Assembly: GCF_005280585.1 (NCBI RefSeq) | Contig: NZ_SZVO01000005.1 | Location: 248,001-312,000, forward strand | DNA length: 64,000 nucleotides | Source of the DNA: Dyadobacter frigoris | GTDB taxonomy: Bacteria; Bacteroidota; Bacteroidia; Cytophagales; Spirosomataceae | Direction of reading: 5' to 3' | Part shown: positions 8,428 to 17,333 of the stretch, piece after piece | How the letters are laid out: every line of letters begins with the position of its first letter | How positions within the stretch are numbered: the stretch's first letter is position 1 | The notes under the pieces: model-generated | The model's input: only the letters and a program-made list of their open reading frames with translations | Told to the model about the DNA's origin: nothing | Database searches by the model: none | Position numbers and translations under genes: made by a program

Positions 8428-9021
8428 TTATCTCCACTGCAATGTATTCAGCAGATGAACCATATCTTTCTGAATAAAATTAACAACCGGAGCCAGTGAA
8501 TCGTTTTTTGTAGCAGTTGAAAAATAAATTGCACCACGTAAAAAGTGCTTTGTACTATCGGTAGTGTAGAACTGATAAGGGCTTGGAACATCACCTTCAA
8601 TCTTAAAAATCATCGCAGTAAGGGCGTTTGTTGTGACCAGTTTTTGCGCCTGAATAGACGATGCCCGAACCTGATGTTTCCCTGTTAATTTGAAAGAATC
8701 ATTAATATAATCCTGCAAACGTTTCGGATCATTGTTAATATCTTTATAAGTAAGCTGAATATTTGCTTTAAAACGAGGATAGTAAATATAGATCCAGTCC
8801 TTTTGTGCCAAAGCAAAAGTGTCGGGCATAATCCTGGCCGCCTTTGAATATTCAAAAGTATAAGGATGCTTTTCTGTCAGCTTCTGATAAGTCTGGGCCG
8901 GCAAGTCAATACGGTTAAAACCCTTAGGTCTTGGAACATAAGCCTGCTGATCATTTCCACACGAAAAAAGAAATGATGAAAATAAAACAAGAAGTGTTAT
9001 AAGAGGAAAACGGTTTTGCAT
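8428..9021 (-). CDS. gldD: gliding motility lipoprotein GldD
   Basis: A 197-residue lipoprotein: the signal sequence ends in a lipobox FLFSCGN (Cys about residue 21), followed by the family hallmark YVPRPKGFNRIDLP and a FEYSKAARI segment. GldD is part of the envelope machinery needed for gliding motility and type IX secretion in Bacteroidota, anchored to the inner or outer membrane. Length fits the family (about 190 residues). It is not next to other gld genes here. The product suggests the host may have a type IX secretion system, though whether it glides cannot be read from this gene. Confidence 0.85.
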   Translation of the reverse strand: MQNRFPLITLLVLFSSFLFSCGNDQQAYVPRPKGFNRIDLPAQTYQKLTEKHPYTFEYSKAARIMPDTFALAQKDWIYIYYPRFKANIQLTYKDINNDPKRLQDYINDSFKLTGKHQVRASSIQAQKLVTTNALTAMIFKIEGDVPSPYQFYTTDSTKHFLRGAIYFSTATKNDSLAPVVNFIQKDMVHLLNTLQWR

Positions 9022-9121
9022 TGATTTTTTTGATTTCTTTCAGCAGAAATTTAGCACGAAAAGCTAACGAAAAGAGGTAAACAATATTTTGGATAACTGA
9101 TTTAACGTGTTATTCAAAAAC

Positions 9122-9163
9122 AAAAATAAGAAACCGTCAAAATTGAACAGTTTCTTATTTTAT
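9122..9163 (-). terminator. hairpin terminator after the carbamoylation module
   Basis: Arms AATAAGAAAC (9125-9134) and GTTTCTTATT (9150-9159) with T-rich sequence after the stem on the minus strand. It lies 35 bases beyond the stop of the SxtJ-like gene and before gldD, so it probably ends the four-gene transcript. Confidence 0.6.
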
Positions 9164-9197
9164 ATGAATATAAAATTCATATGATAGTAATATATTT

Positions 9198-9566
9198 TTA
9201 CCAGACCTGTTCAAGATCTTTTGAAGTGTATTTATGATTTCGATCAATAAATACACTTTTTTTACTTTCACGTTTCAGGGATAATGGATTTTTCTTGCCA
9301 AGTTTTGCCAAAATAGCTACCGGTACAAGAACAATAAAAAACACGATTGAAAGTAAAATTTTGCCGTTGATTGCTCCAAGTACTTCTGCAAATTTGTACC
9401 AGCCTTTTACGATCAGATCTCCTGCCACTGGAATTGCAATGCTGATTACGCCAACTGCTGCTGCTGCAATCAGTAAATAAGGATAGCGGGATTTAAAGAT
9501 AAAATATAGAACTACCAGTCCGGTTACAATCACCAGCTGTGCTTTGGCTTTTTCTGACTCACTCAT
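9198..9566 (-). CDS. SxtJ-like small membrane protein
   Basis: About 122 residues from the ATG at 9566 (MSESEKAKAQ). Two hydrophobic pairs are visible: residues about 10-50 and about 75-95 (KILLSIVFFIVLVPVAILAKLGKKNP), then a basic tail. The layout, the LGKKNPL motif and its position beside a carbamoyltransferase match SxtJ-type proteins, named from the saxitoxin cluster where a small membrane protein of this type follows the carbamoyltransferase SxtI. No function is established. The frame is open back to 9719, but that overlaps the DUF5989 gene, so the later start is preferred. Confidence 0.7.
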   Translation of the reverse strand: MSESEKAKAQLVIVTGLVVLYFIFKSRYPYLLIAAAAVGVISIAIPVAGDLIVKGWYKFAEVLGAINGKILLSIVFFIVLVPVAILAKLGKKNPLSLKRESKKSVFIDRNHKYTSKDLEQVW

Positions 9567-9672
9567 TTGTTTTATGTAAGGGATATAAAGAACCTTGCTT
9601 CTTACCGAAATAAGAAGCCTTTTAGCAATTATAAAAGCCATCAACATAAAATGCCGATGACTTTTATTTAAA

Positions 9673-9822
9673 CTAGAATAATGTATAAATGAACGGTGCA
9701 ACTGCTGAACCACCACCAATCACAATTAACACGCCAATTAATAACAACACGATGATTACAGGAGCAAGCCACCATTTCTTGCGCTCCTTCATAAATGAGA
9801 ATAAGTCAGTTAAAAAATCCAT
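9673..9822 (-). CDS. DUF5989 small membrane protein (49 aa)
   Basis: A short gene read directly from the sequence: 49 residues starting MDFLTDLFSFMKERKKWWL, then one transmembrane helix (about residues 20-36), then GGGSAVAPFIYTLF at the C-terminus. The KERKKWWL motif, single helix and SAVAPFIYTLF tail are the signature of DUF5989, a family that recurs next to NodU/CmcH-type carbamoyltransferases. It is followed by the SxtJ-like gene on the same strand and preceded by the SGNH hydrolase, 80 bases away. Saxitoxin clusters carry a comparable tiny protein (SxtK) after SxtI and SxtJ. Function unknown; it may scaffold the enzyme at the membrane. Confidence 0.85.
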   Translation of the reverse strand: MDFLTDLFSFMKERKKWWLAPVIIVLLLIGVLIVIGGGSAVAPFIYTLF

Positions 9823-9902
9823 TTCCTATTTAATTAAAGTTATAATTTTCCAAGATTTGATTACCCTATTACAAATTTCGATAAAATTTATCTTATTTAG
9901 TA

Positions 9903-11024
9903 TTAAGGTTTTTTCATAACATCAAAAAGCCGGTCAGCAATTAATGTATTTAGGGTTTTACTACCGTGCCCATCATTTTTCCCAACAACACGTTCTTTTT
10001 CAGGGATTTTAGCAATTCCGTCATTTATAGGAACGATCGTAACACCTTTTGAACGCAAATAATCCTCAACAGGCTTTGTATAAGAAGCACTTTTGTCCAA
10101 TTGGAATAAAAAGGGAATAAAAACGGCATACATTTTTGCACCTGTACTATCCCTGTATGCAATCATATTCGATAAATCGCGTAAATGAGAATTCAGGATT
10201 GTTGTATCCGAATAAGCCGTCTGAACAAATTTCTCGAATGTACTGAACGAGGCATGAGGCAATTGCCAGTAAATAAAATTAGGCAGATAAAACCGTTTTA
10301 CCAGACTTGACAATGGCCCTTTCAAATCAGCATAAGGAGCCGTTCCTGAAAGAGACAATCCTTTTTCTCTTCCCACTTTTTCAATATCATTTGGGAAATA
10401 CTGAAGTATAATTACATCCGGTTTTACAGGAAATTCTTTCAGCCGTTTGTATTCATCCCTTGTATCCGCTCCTGACACGCCGAGATTATAAATGGTATAT
10501 TGAGACTTTCCAAGTTTCTCTTCCAATTGATCAGAAAACCGTTCCGAAACATTTTCCAGACCATGTCCGGCTGCAAAGGAATCTCCAATAACAAGGACTT
10601 CTTTCTTTCCAGAAGATTTTGTTACTTCTTTATCATGATATCCAAGCGCGTTTACAGGATTCCAGTATTTTTCCCACCAAATCTGGGATGCTTTGGAAAG
10701 TACGCCCTCGTGACTTTGAGGAACAAACATGAAAATGATTTCCAGAAACAAAAGTGTAACCAATAATGGTACAACCAGCGTAACCACATTGGCCAGGATA
10801 CTTTTCGATTTGCTTTTTACTACTCCGTAATAAAATATACGCAGAATCTCAATGATCAGTAAAAGCCAGAAAAACGTTTTAGTTAAACGGATATACCAGT
10901 TATCACTTTGCGGTGCACCCGGATAATCAAATTTGACATGAAAATGCTCTGGGTAAAATAAAAAAACGAATAACACACCCAAAAGACCTATCCTGATCAG
11001 GCTGGTAACAAGTTTTGACATCAT
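9903..11024 (-). CDS. membrane-anchored SGNH/GDSL hydrolase
   Basis: A 373-residue protein with three predicted transmembrane helices in the first 110 residues, followed by an SGNH hydrolase domain outside the membrane. Motifs: block I GDSFAAGHG with the catalytic Ser (about residue 148), GVSGADT (block II Gly), YFPNDI with the Asn (block III) and NDGHGS near the C-terminus carrying the Asp/His pair. Such enzymes add or remove acyl groups on polysaccharides or lipids. It begins 42 bases downstream of the carbamoyltransferase gene and is almost certainly co-transcribed with it, which suggests both act on one surface glycan or lipid. Confidence 0.85.
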   Translation of the reverse strand: MMSKLVTSLIRIGLLGVLFVFLFYPEHFHVKFDYPGAPQSDNWYIRLTKTFFWLLLIIEILRIFYYGVVKSKSKSILANVVTLVVPLLVTLLFLEIIFMFVPQSHEGVLSKASQIWWEKYWNPVNALGYHDKEVTKSSGKKEVLVIGDSFAAGHGLENVSERFSDQLEEKLGKSQYTIYNLGVSGADTRDEYKRLKEFPVKPDVIILQYFPNDIEKVGREKGLSLSGTAPYADLKGPLSSLVKRFYLPNFIYWQLPHASFSTFEKFVQTAYSDTTILNSHLRDLSNMIAYRDSTGAKMYAVFIPFLFQLDKSASYTKPVEDYLRSKGVTIVPINDGIAKIPEKERVVGKNDGHGSKTLNTLIADRLFDVMKKP

Positions 11025-11066
11025 ATATTTTGCAGATAGTGGAGTGAATAAATCGCTGTTTTCATT

Positions 11067-12929
11067 TTAATCGAGAACAAATTCCTCTTGCCAGTTATCC
11101 TTTTCCATCCACTCGGGCTGCAATTTCTTATCAAAAATAAAGTTACCGACAACTAAATAATCCATTTCTGTTCTCATAAAACAGCGATAGGCATCATTTG
11201 GAGTACAAACGATCGGTTCGCCTCGAACATTAAAACTGGTATTTACTACTACCGCATAACCCGTCAGCGCTTTGAAAGAATTGATTAATTCATAGTAACG
11301 CGGATTAGTTTCTTTGTGTACTGTCTGTATCCTTGCAGAATAATCAATATGTGTGATTGAAGGAAGATCTGAACGTTCAAAGTATAGTTTTTCCCGCAAA
11401 TCCATAGAATCGTAATTCGCAGGAACAGGTTTCCGGCGACCTTCTGCTACCGGGTGTACCAACAGCATGTAAGGCGATGTGCCATCATAATCGAAATAGT
11501 CCGCACAATCTTCGGCAAGCACAGACGGCGCAAATGGCCGGAAAGACTCACGGTATTTAATTTTCAAATTGAGTTTTTTCTGCATTTCAGCATTTCGGGG
11601 ATCACCCAGGATACTTCTGCCACCAAGTGCACGCGGTCCAAATTCCATACGTCCCTGTACCCATCCCACTACATTTCCCTCCGACAATAACTTAGCAGAA
11701 ACGTCAGCCAGATCCTTGAAATTTTCGTAATAAGCAGAAACGGCTTTATATTTTTTTCCTGTTAATTCAACTTCCAGATCTGAGAAAGTTGGGCCCAGAT
11801 AAGACCCTCTCATGGCATCTGCTTTCCAGGTAACTTTACGTTCCTGTCCAAAGTAAATATGATAAGCAGCCTGAGCTGCGCCAAGAGCCCCACCTGCATC
11901 ACCTGCCGCAGGCTGAATAAATATATCCTTAAAAATATTAGCCTTTTGTAATTTCCCGTTTGATACACAGTTCAAAGCAACTCCTCCTGCCATACAAAGA
12001 TAATCTGCACCGGTAAGACGTTTCGCTTCTTTTGCCATCCGGATAACAGCTTCTTCTGTAACATTCTGGATAGCAAGTCCTAAATTACAATGTACTGCTT
12101 CGAGAGCATCTTCAGGTTTTCTTGTTTTGAAACCAAAAAGCGCTTCCCATTTATCCTCATTCACCATTTTAAGTCCGGTGGCATAATCAAAATATTCCTG
12201 ATTTAACCAAACCGATCCGTCTTCCTTTAATTCAATTAAATCTTTAAGGATAATTTCCTCATATCGGGCAATATCCGGAGATGATGGATTTCCATAAGGC
12301 GCAAGTCCCATTAACTTGTACTCGCCAGAATTGACACGAAAACCAAGGAAATACGTAAATGCTGAATATAGTAAACCTAATGAATGCGGGAATCTGAGTT
12401 CTTTTAAATTGGTAATATCTTTTCCTTCTCCCAGACAAATAGAAGCAGTGGCCCATTCCCCCACTCCGTCAATAGTCAGGATCGCTGATTTTTCGAACGG
12501 TGACGGATAAAATGCACTTGCTGCATGAGAAAGATGGTGTTCGGGAAAAAGAATTTTTACCGGTTTTTTCTTATCGTAGCCAAGTTTTACAAGCTCTTCG
12601 TTAATAAGGCGCTTCAAAAACATTTTTTCCTTGATCCACACCGGCATCGCAGTCAGGAAAGATCTAATCCCCTTTGGAGCAAACGCGTAATAGGTTTCAA
12701 GTAATCTTTCGAACTTCAAAAGGGGTTTGTCATAAAAAACAATTGCATCCAGTTCATTCAAAGTAATACCTCCATATTCCAGACAAAAACTTACTGCATT
12801 AGAAGGGAAACCCGCGTCATGTTTTTTACGTGTAAATCTTTCTTCCTGTGCCGCTGAGATTATTTCTCCGTTTTCAATAAGTGCTGCGGCTGAGTCATGA
12901 TAAAACGCCGAAATTCCTAAAATTTTCAT
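11067..12929 (-). CDS. O-carbamoyltransferase, NodU/CmcH/SxtI family
   Basis: A 620-residue enzyme that transfers a carbamoyl group from carbamoyl phosphate, through a carbamoyl-adenylate made with ATP, to a hydroxyl on a sugar or metabolite. N-terminal Kae1-like domain: MKILGISAFYHDSAA, EERFTRKKHD, HHLSHAASAFYPS (metal-binding His residues, about 131-143), SGEYKLMGLAPYG and GGVALNC. C-terminal YrdC-like part: FGPRALGGRSILGDPR, ESFRPFAPSV, VVNTSFN and EPIVCTP. Length and motifs are complete. It heads a four-gene minus-strand module with an SGNH hydrolase, DUF5989 and an SxtJ-like protein. The acceptor is unknown; no other antibiotic or Nod-factor genes are nearby. Confidence 0.9.
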   Translation of the reverse strand: MKILGISAFYHDSAAALIENGEIISAAQEERFTRKKHDAGFPSNAVSFCLEYGGITLNELDAIVFYDKPLLKFERLLETYYAFAPKGIRSFLTAMPVWIKEKMFLKRLINEELVKLGYDKKKPVKILFPEHHLSHAASAFYPSPFEKSAILTIDGVGEWATASICLGEGKDITNLKELRFPHSLGLLYSAFTYFLGFRVNSGEYKLMGLAPYGNPSSPDIARYEEIILKDLIELKEDGSVWLNQEYFDYATGLKMVNEDKWEALFGFKTRKPEDALEAVHCNLGLAIQNVTEEAVIRMAKEAKRLTGADYLCMAGGVALNCVSNGKLQKANIFKDIFIQPAAGDAGGALGAAQAAYHIYFGQERKVTWKADAMRGSYLGPTFSDLEVELTGKKYKAVSAYYENFKDLADVSAKLLSEGNVVGWVQGRMEFGPRALGGRSILGDPRNAEMQKKLNLKIKYRESFRPFAPSVLAEDCADYFDYDGTSPYMLLVHPVAEGRRKPVPANYDSMDLREKLYFERSDLPSITHIDYSARIQTVHKETNPRYYELINSFKALTGYAVVVNTSFNVRGEPIVCTPNDAYRCFMRTEMDYLVVGNFIFDKKLQPEWMEKDNWQEEFVLD

Positions 12930-13205
12930 TTAAACTCAATTAGTTAACTAATTCTGTGTGATCGTAGTAGCAGCCAAAATAGCAAAAAATCGAGCAATAA
13001 ATAATTACGTGCCCAATATAAAACCTTCGTACTGACGTTTATTTCTATTAAACGGTCACTTTAATGCCGCATTATAATTCAATAATTAATTTCCTGTTAA
13101 AACGCATGATAGCAAAATCTGTTTTTTAGTACAAATTCTATGCCAATGTCATATATACGTTGAATTTCTACTTTCAGATTAAGATTTAATTCACTTTTTT
13201 AGAAT

Positions 13206-13604
13206 TTATTCCACTTCTTTGCTCAACACTTTTACCGGCTTGTTGCGCTCATCTAAAGCAACAAACGTAAACATTCCCGAAACTGCCTTTTCCCTTTTTT
13301 GTTCATACATTTGTTCAACAAAAATATCAACACGTACTTTCATACTGGTGTTGCCAATTTCAACAACGGTTCCAACCAATTCAATGATCGTTCCTGCCGG
13401 AATCGGATGCGTAAAATCGATCCTGTCCGACGATACAGTTACACAGCGTAAACGTGTAAAACGAGTAGCGGCAATAAACGCAACTTCATCCATCATAGAC
13501 AAAGCTGTACCACCAAACAAAGTATCATAATGATTCGTATTATTTGGAAAAACAGTTTTAAAAACACGAGTTTCCGATAGTCTGATTCTTTCTTGTAAAT
13601 CCAT
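13206..13604 (-). CDS. acyl-CoA thioesterase, hot-dog fold (YciA/BACH type)
   Basis: A 132-residue single hot-dog domain. The segment NHYDTLFGGTALSMMDEVAFIAATRF holds the conserved Asn, the Gly-Gly turn and the catalytic Asp/Glu of the long central helix, and DRIDFTHPIPAGT and FTFVALDE follow as in YciA and cytosolic acyl-CoA hydrolases. It hydrolyses acyl-CoA to free acid and CoA in the cytoplasm. I start at 13604 (MDLQERIRL) since upstream codons fall in the metE terminator. It follows metE on the same strand but is separated by a strong terminator, so it probably has its own promoter. Confidence 0.85.
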   Translation of the reverse strand: MDLQERIRLSETRVFKTVFPNNTNHYDTLFGGTALSMMDEVAFIAATRFTRLRCVTVSSDRIDFTHPIPAGTIIELVGTVVEIGNTSMKVRVDIFVEQMYEQKREKAVSGMFTFVALDERNKPVKVLSKEVE

Positions 13605-13611
13605 AATTTGC

Positions 13612-13653
13612 TGAAAAAAGAAATCTCCCGGCATCAAAGATAACCGGGAGATT
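13612..13653 (-). terminator. rho-independent terminator of metE
   Basis: Perfect arms AATCTCCCGG and CCGGGAGATT (13622-13631, 13643-13652) around an 11-base loop, followed on the minus strand by TTCTTTTTT. It lies 25 bases beyond the metE stop. Confidence 0.88.
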
Positions 13654-13677
13654 CTATATAATATTAATATAGTTTTA

Positions 13678-15999
13678 TTACTTAGTAATTGTTACCGATT
13701 CGCGCAGCAAGTTAGCCGCAGTAATCATATTTCGCAAGGCAGCTTCTGTTTCAGGCCACTTTCTTGTCTTCAAACCGCAGTCTGGATTTACCCAAAGATT
13801 ACGTGCCGGAATTACATTTAGTGCCTTTTCAAGCAAGCTTGTAATTTCCTCAACTGTTGGTACGCGTGGAGAATGAATATCATAAACTCCGGGTCCTATT
13901 TCGTTTGGATAATTAAAATCGGCAAAAGCATCCAGCAATTCCATTTGTGAACGTGATGTTTCGATTGTGATCACATCCGCATCCATTGCAGCAATCGAAT
14001 CGATGATATCATTAAATTCCGAATAACACATGTGCGTATGGATCTGCGTTTGATCGGCAACACCGGCAGCACTCAAACGGAACGCATCCACAGCCCATTT
14101 CAGATAGCTTTTCCAATCTGATTTCCGCAATGGCAAACCTTCCCGGATCGCCGGTTCGTCAATCTGAATAACTTTTATTCCTGCTTTTTCCAGATCAATT
14201 ACTTCATCACGAATGGCAAGACCGATCTGGAAAGTGGTATCTTTTCTTGGCTGATCGTCGCGAACAAATGACCATTGTAAAATAGTAACCGGACCAGTCA
14301 ACATTCCTTTTACCAGTTTTTCCGAGTTTGCCTGAGCAAAAGCAGACCAACGGATCGTCATCGGTGCAGGGCGTTCTACATCTCCGAAAATGATCGGCGG
14401 CTTCACACAGCGGCTTCCGTAACTTTGCACCCAGCCGTTTTCTGTGAATACAAACCCGGAAAGTCTTTCTCCGAAATATTCCACCATGTCATTCCGCTCA
14501 AATTCACCATGCACAAGTACATCAATACCCAATTCTTCCTGCCAGCGGATCGAGCTGATTACTTCCTCTTCGATTCTGCTTTCATACTCTTTCAAAGACA
14601 AAGTACCTTTTTTCAACCGGGCTCGCAATTGTCGTACGTCGTCTGTCTGCGGGAAAGAGCCGATTGTTGTGGATGGAAAAAGTGGAAGTTTCAGTTTTTC
14701 CAATTGGATTGTTTGACGTGATGCAAACGGGCTGACACGTTCAAAATCAATTTCCTTAATTGCGGCCACACGTTCTTTCACCTCTTGTTTATGGATCAAA
14801 GTGGAAGTACGGCGACTTTCGATCGCTTTTTGATTTATGACAAAATCTTCCTCTGATTTATAATCAGTACGGGCCAGTTTTGCCAATGCAGAAACTTCAT
14901 ACAATTTCTGTTTCGCAAAAGCCATCCAGTTTTTAATTTCCGGAGTCAAAACTGCTTCATTATGTTCCAGGTCAAGATCGTGCGGACTATGCAATAAAGA
15001 AGATGACGGTGCTACTAAAATGCGATCTGCTCCAAGAACATTAATAGCTTGCTGAATAAAATCAAGTGATTTCTGGTAATCATTTTTCCAGATATTCCTT
15101 CCGTCAACAACACCTATCGAAAGTAGTTTTGAGGCGTTAACAAATTCCTGATTTCCCAGAATTTCAGGCAAACTCGCTGCACCGCGGGTTACATCAATAT
15201 GCAAAGCAGCCACTGGCAAATTTATAGCCAACGAAAGGTTTGCATCAAGTGCGCCGAAATAGGTAGCCAGAAAAATTTTCAGATTCGGAACGGCTTGTTG
15301 AATTTTCTGATAAGCAAATTTAAGTGCTTCCTGTTCTTCTTTTCCAAGATCCAAAACCAGACAAGGCTCATCCAGTTGAACCCATTCCGCACCACGAGAT
15401 GCAAGTTCCTGCAAGATCTCTATGTAAACCGGAAGCAGTTTACCCAACAGAGAAATTCTGTTGAACCCTTCCTCCTTTTCTTTTCCTAATACTAAAAAAG
15501 TAACCGGACCAACCAATACCGGTTTGGTGAAAATTCCTTTTTGTTTCGCATCTTCAAATTCAAGAATTACTTTATCTGAGTAGCGGTTAAATTCCTGATT
15601 TTTAACAAATTCCGGTACGATGTAGTGATAGTTGGTATCGAACCACTTGGTCATTTCCATCGCTTTTATATCCAGTCCGTCGCGCTGAACGCCACGTGCC
15701 ATAGCAAAATAAAGATCCAGTTCTCGGTTTGATTTTCCGTCGATCAATTGCTGATAACGCTCCGGAATTGCACCAACCATCAGGGCAGTATCCAAAACCT
15801 GATCATACAATGAAAAATCATTTGACGGAATTAAATCAATACCCGCGTCTTTTTGAAGCTGCCAGTTACGATGACGAATTTCACGTCCGACTTTCTGCAA
15901 TTCATCTTTAGTGATTTTTCCAGCCCAGAATTGTTCGCTGGCTTTTTTGAGTTCTCTTTGGCTTCCTACACGAGGATAACCCAAATTGTGTGACAACAT
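13678..15999 (-). CDS. metE: cobalamin-independent methionine synthase MetE
   Basis: A 773-residue protein that moves the methyl group from 5-methyltetrahydropteroyl-triglutamate to homocysteine, the last step of methionine synthesis, without B12. N-terminal half begins NLGYPRVGSQRELKKA; the C-terminal catalytic half has FPSTTIGSFPQT, the substrate segment QIDEPAIREGLPL, and zinc ligands in HTHMCYS (about 655-661) and NPDCGLKTRKW (near 742). Length matches the full two-domain enzyme. The long leader contains a cobalamin riboswitch, so expression should fall when B12 is available, which implies the genome also encodes a B12-dependent MetH. Confidence 0.97.
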   Translation of the reverse strand: MLSHNLGYPRVGSQRELKKASEQFWAGKITKDELQKVGREIRHRNWQLQKDAGIDLIPSNDFSLYDQVLDTALMVGAIPERYQQLIDGKSNRELDLYFAMARGVQRDGLDIKAMEMTKWFDTNYHYIVPEFVKNQEFNRYSDKVILEFEDAKQKGIFTKPVLVGPVTFLVLGKEKEEGFNRISLLGKLLPVYIEILQELASRGAEWVQLDEPCLVLDLGKEEQEALKFAYQKIQQAVPNLKIFLATYFGALDANLSLAINLPVAALHIDVTRGAASLPEILGNQEFVNASKLLSIGVVDGRNIWKNDYQKSLDFIQQAINVLGADRILVAPSSSLLHSPHDLDLEHNEAVLTPEIKNWMAFAKQKLYEVSALAKLARTDYKSEEDFVINQKAIESRRTSTLIHKQEVKERVAAIKEIDFERVSPFASRQTIQLEKLKLPLFPSTTIGSFPQTDDVRQLRARLKKGTLSLKEYESRIEEEVISSIRWQEELGIDVLVHGEFERNDMVEYFGERLSGFVFTENGWVQSYGSRCVKPPIIFGDVERPAPMTIRWSAFAQANSEKLVKGMLTGPVTILQWSFVRDDQPRKDTTFQIGLAIRDEVIDLEKAGIKVIQIDEPAIREGLPLRKSDWKSYLKWAVDAFRLSAAGVADQTQIHTHMCYSEFNDIIDSIAAMDADVITIETSRSQMELLDAFADFNYPNEIGPGVYDIHSPRVPTVEEITSLLEKALNVIPARNLWVNPDCGLKTRKWPETEAALRNMITAANLLRESVTITK

Positions 16000-16329
16000 A
16001 ATAAATGTGTTAAAGAGTTAATAAAACCCTTTGGAATGCCCTACCCGTCCTTATTTAGTGGAAAGTTGAGAGTTAAAAGTTGAAAGTTAGGACTTTGGTT
16101 TATTCCTAAAATTCTTGATTTTTGATCATTTACCTCGCTGATCGAAATCATTAACTGTTCACTTACCGCTGCGGCGGCCGCTAAATCAGTACGTTTTGAT
16201 GTCGGATTTTAGTCAAATTGTTGTGTACAATATTGATTAAACATATCTCCGAAAAATGAATTTTGGAGATAATAATCTGACAGCAATACATTTGTAAAAT
16301 CAATGCGTGACAAAACCCCAAACGTGAGG

Positions 16330-16540
16330 GAGTGGCCATTGAGGGTAAAGGCAAGTCTCCTGGCTTGTACCATTTTTACCGCCCTTCTCATCATAAATTA
16401 TGACAATGGGTCGCAAGGGTAAAACTTTCCTGATTTGCTCAGGACGGCACTTACAGTAGCACGACTGCCCGTGAATTTCACACGGTTCCTTTTTTAATTT
16501 CTGCTTGTCTGGCTGAGGGCACCAAAAACGAAAACCATTA
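16330..16540 (-). promoter_or_regulatory. cobalamin (B12) riboswitch in the metE leader
   Basis: Read on the minus strand, the segment contains GGTGCC near its start, an AAAAGGAAC stretch, GTGAAATTCAC, GGGCAGTCGTGCTACTGTAAG (close to the GGCTGTCCCGCAACTGTAA core), and the B12 box AGCCAGGAGACTTGCC at about 16351-16366. These occur in the order and spacing of the Cobalamin riboswitch family. It lies about 330 bases before the metE start on the same strand. After the B12 box is a CCCTCACGTTTGGGG hairpin followed by TTTTG, which might be a terminator-type expression platform; that part is inference. The remaining leader (16000-16330) has a short AAGTTGAGAGTT-type repeat and no gene. Confidence 0.93.
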
Positions 16541-16573
16541 CCCCGATTGACGGGCGTTCACAAAGAACAGAAG

Positions 16574-16581
16574 CAAAGTTA
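16574..16581 (-). promoter_or_regulatory. putative -7 element of the riboswitch-metE transcript
   Basis: On the minus strand TAACTTTG, an exact TAnnTTTG. It lies about 35 bases before the first conserved riboswitch segment, where a transcription start would be expected. No good -33 box was found. Confidence 0.5.
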
Positions 16582-16706
16582 TAGAAAAAAGAAATCGGAG
16601 AAATTTAGGTTTCTGATTTAAGTGAAGAGGTTACTTATTGAAAATAAGTTGTAGATAAATTATCTTTTTGGTGGGTTGAAATACGATCTGAGAAGTGATT
16701 TTTTTA

Positions 16707-17099
16707 TCACAATTCGTGCGCATTGATAAAAGACAAGCCTGGAATGTTCTTAAAATCCTGAGTGTTCCGGGTAATTAAAACAAGCTGATGAACTAGCGCT
16801 GTCGCGGCAATTATAGCGTCTCCTAGTTTGATCCTTTTGCTATTTCGGCGGAGGTTAATTGTCTCATCAACTACAAGATCCTCCAAAGGCAAGAGAGTAG
16901 CCAAACTAACAAATTCCCGCATCTTCGACATTAATTCAGGAAAATTTCCATTGAATCCTAATACTTCAATTTTCACAACTGTGGGGATGAGAAACTCATT
17001 GTCAATTATATTCTGCACATACAAAAAGCCTTTTTCAGGAATTGTTTGCGCTACAAAATCTATCAACACATTACTATCCATCAAAAATCTCTGTCCCAT
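16707..17099 (-). CDS. VapC-like PIN-domain toxin
   Basis: A 130-residue PIN-domain endoribonuclease. The acidic metal-binding residues are visible: MDSNVLIDF (Asp about residue 8), KIEVLG (Glu about 45), KLGDAIIAA (Asp about 93) and TRNTQDF (Asp about 115). Such proteins cleave RNA, often tRNA or rRNA, until neutralised by a cognate antitoxin. The start overlaps the antitoxin gene by 19 bases, the usual translational coupling in these modules. The alternative start MDSNVL is six codons further in. The active site appears complete, so the module is probably functional. Confidence 0.85.
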   Translation of the reverse strand: MGQRFLMDSNVLIDFVAQTIPEKGFLYVQNIIDNEFLIPTVVKIEVLGFNGNFPELMSKMREFVSLATLLPLEDLVVDETINLRRNSKRIKLGDAIIAATALVHQLVLITRNTQDFKNIPGLSFINAHEL

Positions 17100-17329
17100 T
17101 CTCCTCTGGCTTTTTTCAGATAGTTATTCATTTCCTCTGCTTCTTCTTTTGACATTATCCCTATAAAATCGGATGGTTTCTTTTTTTGAGAAATTCCCTC
17201 TGTAGGTTTAACTTCTTCTGCTAGCTCTTTCAAGTCTTCATGTTTGGCCGTTAGATTATTCCACTCCTGAATTGGAATGATAACGGCTGTTTTTTCGCCA
17301 TGCTCATTTGAGATATATTGTAAATCCAT
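17081..17329 (-). CDS. antitoxin partner of the PIN-domain toxin
   Basis: An 82-residue acidic/basic protein starting MDLQYISNEHGEKTAVIIPI, which resembles the N-terminal strands of Phd/YefM-like or related Bacteroidota antitoxins (a short sheet with a PIQEWN segment), then a helical linker rich in Lys and Glu, and a C-terminal EEMNNYLKKARGEWDRDF tail likely to wrap the toxin. It overlaps the downstream toxin by 19 bases. Such antitoxins usually repress their own operon. Its ATG is only 4 bases from the end of a truncated toxin gene of another module. Confidence 0.75.
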   Translation of the reverse strand: MDLQYISNEHGEKTAVIIPIQEWNNLTAKHEDLKELAEEVKPTEGISQKKKPSDFIGIMSKEEAEEMNNYLKKARGEWDRDF

Positions 17330-17333
17330 TTTT

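Noticed and set aside
16209..16394. Short minus-strand ORF in the metE leader
   Set aside because: Overlaps the riboswitch's conserved B12 box; composition explained by the RNA.
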